Assembly (NCBI GenBank): GCA_014706295.1 | Contig: JACSVZ010000002.1 | Location: 105,072,047-105,136,046, forward strand | Length of the DNA stretch: 64,000 bases | Direction of reading: 5' to 3' | Origin: Lycocorax pyrrhopterus obiensis | Lineage: Eukaryota > Chordata > Aves > Passeriformes > Paradisaeidae | Shown here: in pieces, positions 57,294 to 64,000 of the stretch | Layout: each line of letters starts with the position of its first letter | Numbering within the stretch: the first letter of the stretch is position 1 | Program-made: the position numbers and the translations under genes | Notes under the pieces: model-generated | The model's database searches: none | Told to the model about the DNA's origin: nothing | The model's input: only the letters and a program-made list of their open reading frames with translations

Positions 57294-60200
57294 CTGGAAA
57301 AAAGGTCAGTTAGATACAAATGGTCCACCCTTGCATATTCCTGCTTTAAATTACTTAACACAACTGTTCAATAGTCTGCAAGAGCTATTTTAAGCTTGAA
57401 CTTCTGAGGTTTCCTGCTTTGAAGATCTTTAACTTTAACAACCCTGAAGTGCGTTCTTTATTATGCAGCACCCCTCCTTCTGTGGCAGGGCTGAATTAAA
57501 GACCAGGGTGCTGCTTTCTCAGGAAATTTCCAGGTTTGCTCTGCCCCCTCCCCTCCAGTCCCCAACCTCTGCAAGCAGCCAGGAGGTTCTGAAGCAGGTG
57601 GGGTTGGTTCGAAGGGTACTATTTCTTCCCAGTTGTGTTCAACAGAGAACCCCAACTTCACTAACTCTGGTTCTTTGATTTGTTTGTGTAGCAACCAATT
57701 TAAACCTGCACTTTTTACTTACCTCAAGCAGAGTCTTAGAAATGCAAGCACATTGCACTAAGGCACAAAAAAATGCGAGCAGAGGTTAAACAGTTCAGTG
57801 TTGTTTAACACGCGTAAGTTAAATAAAAAGGCAGTTGCCTTTCTGTGCAGGGGGATACTCATGCAGTATCTGCAGGGACTGAATTCCCCCCGAGCCCAGA
57901 CAACACAAATATGCCTGTTGCAGACAAACAAGCTTCCTGCAGGTGCCCAAAGATGCCCTCTGATCAAAGTGCTACAGCAACCCTGGCTGCTGGTTTGGCC
58001 TCTACCTTTCCACTGAGACCACCAGCAAGAAAGCAAATGAGTGTTCTGCTTTGGTACATTGCTATGAACAGCACAGGCAAGATAGAGGAAGAAAAAAAAA
58101 CCAGACTGCAGCCTATCCTTCAAAGTTATGCAAGAAGAGAGGTACACGATGAGCTTTTCCCACAGCAAAGGTTCCAGCTATGATTGCAAAACCTCGGCAA
58201 TCACGCAGGGACTCTTCCATGAGGTCTCCTAGGGTCACTATTCACTCCAAAGTCAGCAGAAAGGTGGCAAGGCAAGGATCCTACTGTATTGCCACAACTG
58301 GCTGGCAGAGAGAGTTGTCTGGGGAAAGCCAGAATGCGGCAGCCATCACTCCCAGCACTGTCTGAATTTACAGACTGGAATGCCATGAGGATCCATGGCT
58401 GGCTGTGTCATGGCTCATTGGGTGTGAGTATGGGCCCAACTTCCCATGGGCTCATGCTGGTTTCAGGACTAGGGCTCAGGTTCAAGCATTTATTTTTTCA
58501 TGCTTGTCCCTCTCTCCCCCTTTCTTCCCAAACCTGAGTTTTCCAACTGGCAAAACAATGGCTCACTCCAAACTCAAGTCAGAGTGGGACCCAACATGCA
58601 TGGACAACAAGCCAGTATAAGGAGATCTTTTGTGATAAATTGAGATAAGCTTAGATACAATATAGACCAGAGTACTTTTCTTTTAAAAGACAACTTTTTT
58701 CTTTCTGCAAACCAGCTAATCTTTATCTAAAACTCTACAGTCATAGAAATTGACTGCAAACATTTGTAAAATTTACCTTCTTTGTTAACCTATGGCGTTT
58801 TATTTGGAAATAAAATGTAGTCATATTTTCAAGCCCATCTGGTGGAATTTGTTAGATTGAAGCAGATACGCCTCTGGTAACTGTAGGCTTGTAGAAACCA
58901 TGTGTGTTGTCTAGACTAGTGACCTAGTGTCTATCTACAGAGAGATATGCACTTCCTAACACAGCAATCTATTGAAGAAGGATCGTCTCTGTGAGGGCAA
59001 CCCTCTTTCCATTGACTGTGAAGGAAACTTGGTCAACTTAGATTAAGGGACTACACTTCACATACCAAACATCATGTGAGACAAGTCCCTCTCCTCATTG
59101 AAGATTTGGTATCAAGTTCCTTTTACGATGTAGACCTTTCCCACAATCTTATCAACTCATCATTTAATATTATTTTCACACAGATTGGAGGCTCTAATAT
59201 ATCAAGACTTATTTCTAACAGCCATTAAGCAAACAGAAGTGAAATTATTTTAAGAACTCTTGAGATTAATTTCCTTACACTCTTTATAACATTCATTCGA
59301 GGTTCATGTTCTTTGTTTCCTCTTGCAATAATTTAAGAGACAAACCACTGCTGGGAACAGTACGTGTCCCTCCACCCCCTCCAGCTGACAAAAACTGGCA
59401 GAGTCCAAGAGAAATTTCAGAGAATGGGAGAGGAAAAAAATTCACAAAGTGCAATCACTACGGATACTGAGATTTATTGCTGATTTTCCCTTTCTGCAAA
59501 GCTGTCAAACTGCCACAGTTCCAGAAGGGGATTATCTCCACAAGCCCCTTGGCCTCAGTCCCTGTGCCAGTTCAGACAACTTGACTAGAGACCTGTGTGG
59601 CAGCTTGCTGCTTACAGAACAGTTGGAGGCAAAATCCATCCTTCCAGATCCTGAATTTATGGCAGGATCTGGGCTCTGACATTGTTTGGTATGACCTACT
59701 GTCTGCTTCAAACAAAAAAAAACCACTGGAGGCATCCAGTGGGGAATGCTGCTTCTCCTGAGTTTCGTTCCCTGTGCAAGAAGCTGCTACTGAGTGGTTC
59801 TCACACAGAGCCATCAGCATGAGACAGTGCAGTTTTTCCTTTACCACATCAATCTGATATCGTTTGTCTTGTGCTTTGAGGCAAAGGCTCCTTACCGTCT
59901 TTGCCAACTATGCTGCTCCTTTACCAGCACTATTAATAGCACAGGTTTTTTTCTTAATTAAAAAAAAAAACAATAGATCCCTTTCCTCATATTTGGTTGC
60001 ACTTCTTCATTCCTGCTGCCGCATTTTTTTCATGATAGTGTCTCTAGGCTGCAAGTCAGCTCTTTTCCAGCTGCTGAGGTCTGGTTCCTCTTTATGTGCC
60101 TGTCCTTTCAGTGTAAACAAGCAATGCTTCTCCAACTCCACCAATCACAAGGCTGTAAACAAAGTATATCACAAATTTAGCATCAGGCAGGTCCTTCTAC

Positions 60201-63200
60201 TTGATACAAAAAAGGTATTATTTTATTTAAACACATTTCAACCTAGAAACAGTAACCCAGGTGATTTTTTCCATTTGTCTTTAATGAAGAAAATGCTGAA
60301 ACCCAAAATATCTTATTTAAATGATTTCATCAGAAACTACCTTTCCTGTGTTTTAGGGCTGGTGGTATTCAGTGAAAATGCACAGACAGGAATCTAAATA
60401 GAGAAGGTTGCCCCTAGTTACAAGAATAGCTGCTCACCCCTACTCTAGCAAGAATAGGAAAGGAAGGCAAGAGAGTTTGAACCTCATTAGCTTAATTATT
60501 CCCTCTTGCAATTTCTGTTTGTGTACTGTCCTGAAATCTTGCCACTTGACAACACCAGAAGGAGATGTAAAACCTAAGTTTTGGGGACAAGGGAAATCTG
60601 GGAAAACCCTTTTGTGCTGGGGTGATGCCACTGGCATAGTGAGGCCAGTAGAAATTCCTGTGTTTGCCTCTCTTGGTGAGGAGCCTGGTGAAAGGAGCTG
60701 CCCCAGCCAAAAAGGCACACGGGCCCAAGCACTTCCTTCCTGTGCTGCTCACGGCACAGCGGTGGCACCAAGGCTGCTCCCCAAGACTCAGCCTAGGAGC
60801 AGGACTCCAGGTCAGGATGCATGGTTTTACAAAAACCTTCACTGAAATATGCTATCAACCCACTCAATGCATGCAGCAGTTAATAATCCCCAAGTCTCCT
60901 CTGTTATCTCTCACAGCTGACAGGAATATGGTAAGATGCCGACTCTTCTCCCCTTTTTTAACAATGCAAAGCTAAGTGTACTGACCTTTCATCTTAGCCC
61001 CATGGCTTAATTAGCTTATGAAACAGAAAAGCTCCTTACTGAACTTTATAAACAAAACAAACTTCTGTTAAGTTCATGTCTAAGAGTACTCTTTTTTTTT
61101 TCCTTGAAAAAAAAAGCATGTAAAGCCAAAGGCTCTTTGGTCTAATAGCATTACATTCACTTAAATCTTAGCTTTGGTGAGCTGTTTTAAAAACCACATA
61201 ATTGCCCTTGTTCCCGAGAGGAAAAAAAAAATTGTATAACAACAGCACAACATCTTACAATTACACAGTAAACAGCCCTGGAAAGTAGGTGCTACAGACA
61301 GTCTGGGACAGTCCACTGGCAAGACAGAACAGCTTTGGTGTGGAATTACCAACAAGGAGCAAAAGACTGCAAGCTTTTCAAAAAGATTTAAACCACTGAG
61401 TCTGGTCACCTGCAATTAGTAACAACTTCTGAGTGCTTTTTTTCTGGAGAGGCTTAACCCCCATGTCTTATTTCAGCTCCAGTTATAAACATACCCTATG
61501 CATTAATTCCTTTGGAAGCTAAGGTTGGATAATATATTCTTTATCCTAAAGGAAAAAAAAAACAAAAACAAAACACTACGTACAGAAGACCTAAAATCTA
61601 AAGAGCCTTAGAAATTTTTTATTCCTGTTTCTACAGATGTGTTGTTTTCTAATTTTTTTAACAGAGACTTTAAAAAATAAACCTATTTCTGACATACCAT
61701 TCTAAAAATTAGACTGGCAATTACGTACAAAAGATAGTAAACTGCCCAGCCTTGTTCTGTAAAAAGATGCCTGCACCTAAACTGTTCTTTAATACCATAT
61801 GTCTTACATCAGAGAAGAAGAATTCCTTTCTTAAGGATTCGAAATCTTGGGTATCCACATGCTCATGCAGTCCAAATTACTAGGCAAATGGAAACCACTG
61901 TTACATCTTCAAGATGAAGCAGAGCAAAAACCATGGCTAAATGCCAACCCTTGATTTTACCTTCAATTTACCATCTGCTAAATCCTCCAGCTTCTGTTTA
62001 TAGCGGGGCGACAGCTAACTGCATTTGCCCATTGTTCAAAAATTAACATATGATATTGTCCATGACCACACTCGAGCAACACTAAAATCCTCAGTGATTA
62101 ATGTTCTCATGAGTGCACTGCAGCTGCTATCATCCAACAAACTATTTCCAGAGCTTTGCTGATAAGCCAAGGCACTGCCAAGGCACAGGCACTAACAGAA
62201 TTAAAATTAAAAAAAATAAATTAAAAAAATGGTTTTCTTTTTGAATTACGACAAAGTGTAACAATGGCCCATGGGCTAAAGAAAATTTTAAACATACAAA
62301 TGTGTTCATCATTTATAGAAGTTTCAGTCCATGTAGGGCAGGTGGCATGTGTGCAACTATATGGGTCCGTGTGCTCACATTAACAAAGGTACACATTAAT
62401 TTTTAGTGTGCATGTCAGTGAATACAGACATATAATCAAAGCCTTCCTCTAGCAAACACATGACAGACCTGCACAAACACATGTGAAACAAGGTGAAGAG
62501 CAGCAAGTTAATGGCATAGACCAGGAGTGTTGTGGGTGCATTGGTACTGGTTAAGTCTCTGACATGCACAGGCCGCATGTATTCCTAGAGCTAAAAAAAA
62601 TACACAACTTACTTTAGCATTTGAGATGACATGTGCCTAAAATACAGATAGGGATGCATATTCACACGTAAGTAAATGGGGCCAGTCTGAACTGGAGATT
62701 CTCCTTCCTCTAAGGCTCTTATCACACCTGAAGAAAGGATATGCTAATTCCATTCAGTGAAGAGATGAATCTTTAGGATGGCAATCAAACTGAATGAATC
62801 GCGAATCAAGTGGAAAAAAAGAAGCTTAAAGCTTTTCAAAAGTAAGTAGATTTTTATTCCCATTAACAAATCTGTCCTCAGAGACACATGCCTCAGCCCA
62901 TATTGAGATGTTATTTGCATGGCAGAAGCATTTAGGAGCATCAGCCATGCTCTGTGATTCCTTTTCACCTGGTGCTACACAAACATAGATCAAAACCACT
63001 GCCTTTGACCAAAGGAGTTTGCACCCCCATCCTTTATATTACTCCCTAAAAAATTCAGATTAGGTGATTTGTAATGTGTGGCCACGCATCACAAAATCCA
63101 AATACAGCTTCGGAAAAAGTTTATTATCATTATTTTTCTACCGTTTTAATTTTATGCATTCACAGTGCACAGTGTGTTAGGGAAATTTGAATGCACTCTT

Positions 63201-63561
63201 TTGGTTAAAAAGATGCTGTCAGCAAACCTTGGCTCCCGTGTTTTACTTCCAGTTCTGCCACTAAATTGCAGCATGACTTTGAATGGGTCATTTATTTGCC
63301 TATTGGATCCATTTTCCTCACTGTAAAATGTGCTGAGTGAATTGTGATGAGGCTTAATGTCCAAAATGTCCATGTTCTCCCACAGAGGCAGAAGAAACAC
63401 TCTTCTATTTCTGTATTGCATCCATCATTGCACACCTGTTCTCCTTACATGCAAAATAATACTGACAGCAATAGAACTTGACATTTACAGGTATTTCCAC
63501 ATGAAGCACTGTGTGAAAATTCATCTCTACTGTTAAGCAAAAAGCTCATGTAGGCACTTAC
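57294..63561 (-). other. Candidate TMEM241 last intron
   Basis: This is 6.3 kb between two candidate - strand exons. It contains a possible alternative terminal exon (62551-62590) and A-rich runs near 59.96, 61.09, 61.22, 61.55 and 62.2 kb. A 177-codon open frame on the + strand (59864-60397) shows no recognisable motif. I see no other gene. Confidence 0.4.
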
Positions 63562-63626
63562 CAAGAAATTGTTAGTATATTGGCAGTCATGACAAAGAAG
63601 AACGGTGATAAGCTAGCAGTGATAAC
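63562..63626 (-). CDS. TMEM241: Candidate internal exon of TMEM241 (65 nt, membrane segment)
   Basis: On the - strand the acceptor is ttcaatttaacag and the donor is TTG followed by gtaagtgcc, both good. Phase 0 at the start gives 21 codons plus TG, reading VITASLSPFFFVMTANILTI then S. This is a hydrophobic, membrane-span-like segment. VITASLS aligns with the [IV][IV]TAGLS start of the last membrane segment of mammalian TMEM241 as remembered. The split TG then falls at the position of a Cys in human, 22 residues in. The length of the match is short, so chance similarity is possible, but position and strand agree with the CABLES1-TMEM241 neighbourhood. Confidence 0.45.
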
Positions 63627-63891
63627 CTGTTAAATTGAAAAGAAGGAAAAAACACTTTGTGAATTTGTGATATCACAAATGAAAACTTAAATACTTTTGC
63701 TGAAATTTAATTCCCATGTGTGCAGTCATATTTTTTTCTTTTAGTTGGAGAAGATAGTCACACATCACAGTTCGATTTTGACTCTGACAAAACCAAGGAC
63801 ACACCAGAGGCAGGGCAGGGAACCAGAGCAGGGGATCCCTTATCACATATCCTAGCCGGCCTGGCCTAGAAGCCTGCTGGCTTTTACTTGC

Positions 63892-63945
63892 CTGAAGCAG
63901 AATGTGGACAGCAGTCGGATCCCAGGTTTGGAAAGCCTTGTATTT
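63892..63945 (-). CDS. TMEM241: Candidate exon upstream in TMEM241 (54 nt, GC donor)
   Basis: On the - strand a pyrimidine-rich acceptor (aagctctcattctcctcag) precedes 54 nt that are open in phase 0, reading KYKAFQTWDPTAVHILLQ, and join in phase to the 63562-63626 exon after a 265 nt intron. The donor is CAG followed by gcaagt, the classic form of a GC-AG intron. The protein similarity to TMEM241 just before its last membrane segment is poor, so this is the least certain of the three exons; it could be a cryptic or lineage-specific exon. Confidence 0.27.
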
Positions 63946-64000
63946 CTGAGGAGAATGAGAGCTTAAAATGTGTTTATAGGTGTAGAAAAACCAAACAAAA

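Noticed and set aside
59864..60397. 177-codon open frame on the + strand
   Set aside because: It contains runs such as FFLIKKKNN from a poly-A/T tract, has no recognisable domain and lies within the candidate - strand intron.
1..64000. CRISPR arrays, operons, phage or other prokaryotic systems, tRNA and rRNA genes
   Set aside because: No regularly spaced repeats, tRNA cloverleaf, rRNA segment or dense ORF layout is present; the sequence is vertebrate intronic and intergenic DNA.

Overview
The window is vertebrate nuclear DNA, most probably from a bird. It is moderately AT-rich, with long introns, short exons with consensus splice sites, no operon-like ORF packing and only scattered simple repeats. 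A diverged CR1-type LINE 3' end near 1.9 kb, a repeat family that dominates bird and reptile genomes, and CABLES1 with a close but not identical match to my memory of the mammalian protein support an avian source. The order of bird cannot be read from the sequence.

From the left edge to about 46.5 kb is the 3' three quarters of CABLES1 (Cdk5 and Abl enzyme substrate 1) on the + strand. Nine exons, taken as exons 2-10, lie at 9432-9503, 11745-11837, 18598-18675, 28601-28700, 30191-30347, 31135-31238, 40596-40702, 41620-41827 and 43367-43507. Joined, they give 1060 coding bases, 352 residues and a stop, with every splice phase matching. The first exon (about 280 residues in mammals) and the promoter are upstream of the window. 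Exons 8-10 encode the C-terminal cyclin-box-like domain. A 3' UTR of about 3 kb follows, ending at a tandem AATAAATAAA near 46480. Internal exons 2, 3 and 4 are all phase 2-2 and multiples of three, so any can be skipped in frame. The exon 2 donor is unusually weak.

From 46.5 to 64 kb no + strand gene is recognised. On the - strand a chain of three candidate exons (63892-63945, 63562-63626, 57218-57293) has compatible phases, one membrane-like segment and a C-terminal stop. Its central segment resembles the last membrane segment of TMEM241, the gene that lies tail-to-tail with CABLES1 in mammals. The window therefore probably holds the 3' end of TMEM241, but this is tentative.

The introns and spacer hold mostly unremarkable DNA: microsatellites, an LTR-like element (about 25.0-25.57 kb, - strand) and several blocks that look like conserved regulatory DNA. 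The latter include a perfect inverted pair of GATA sites in intron 4, a homeodomain-motif-rich GC island in intron 7 and a perfect CArG box near 51.4 kb. I see no bacterial-type system, CRISPR array, rRNA or tRNA gene, and no evidence of a novel multi-gene system. The interest here is in splicing and regulation.
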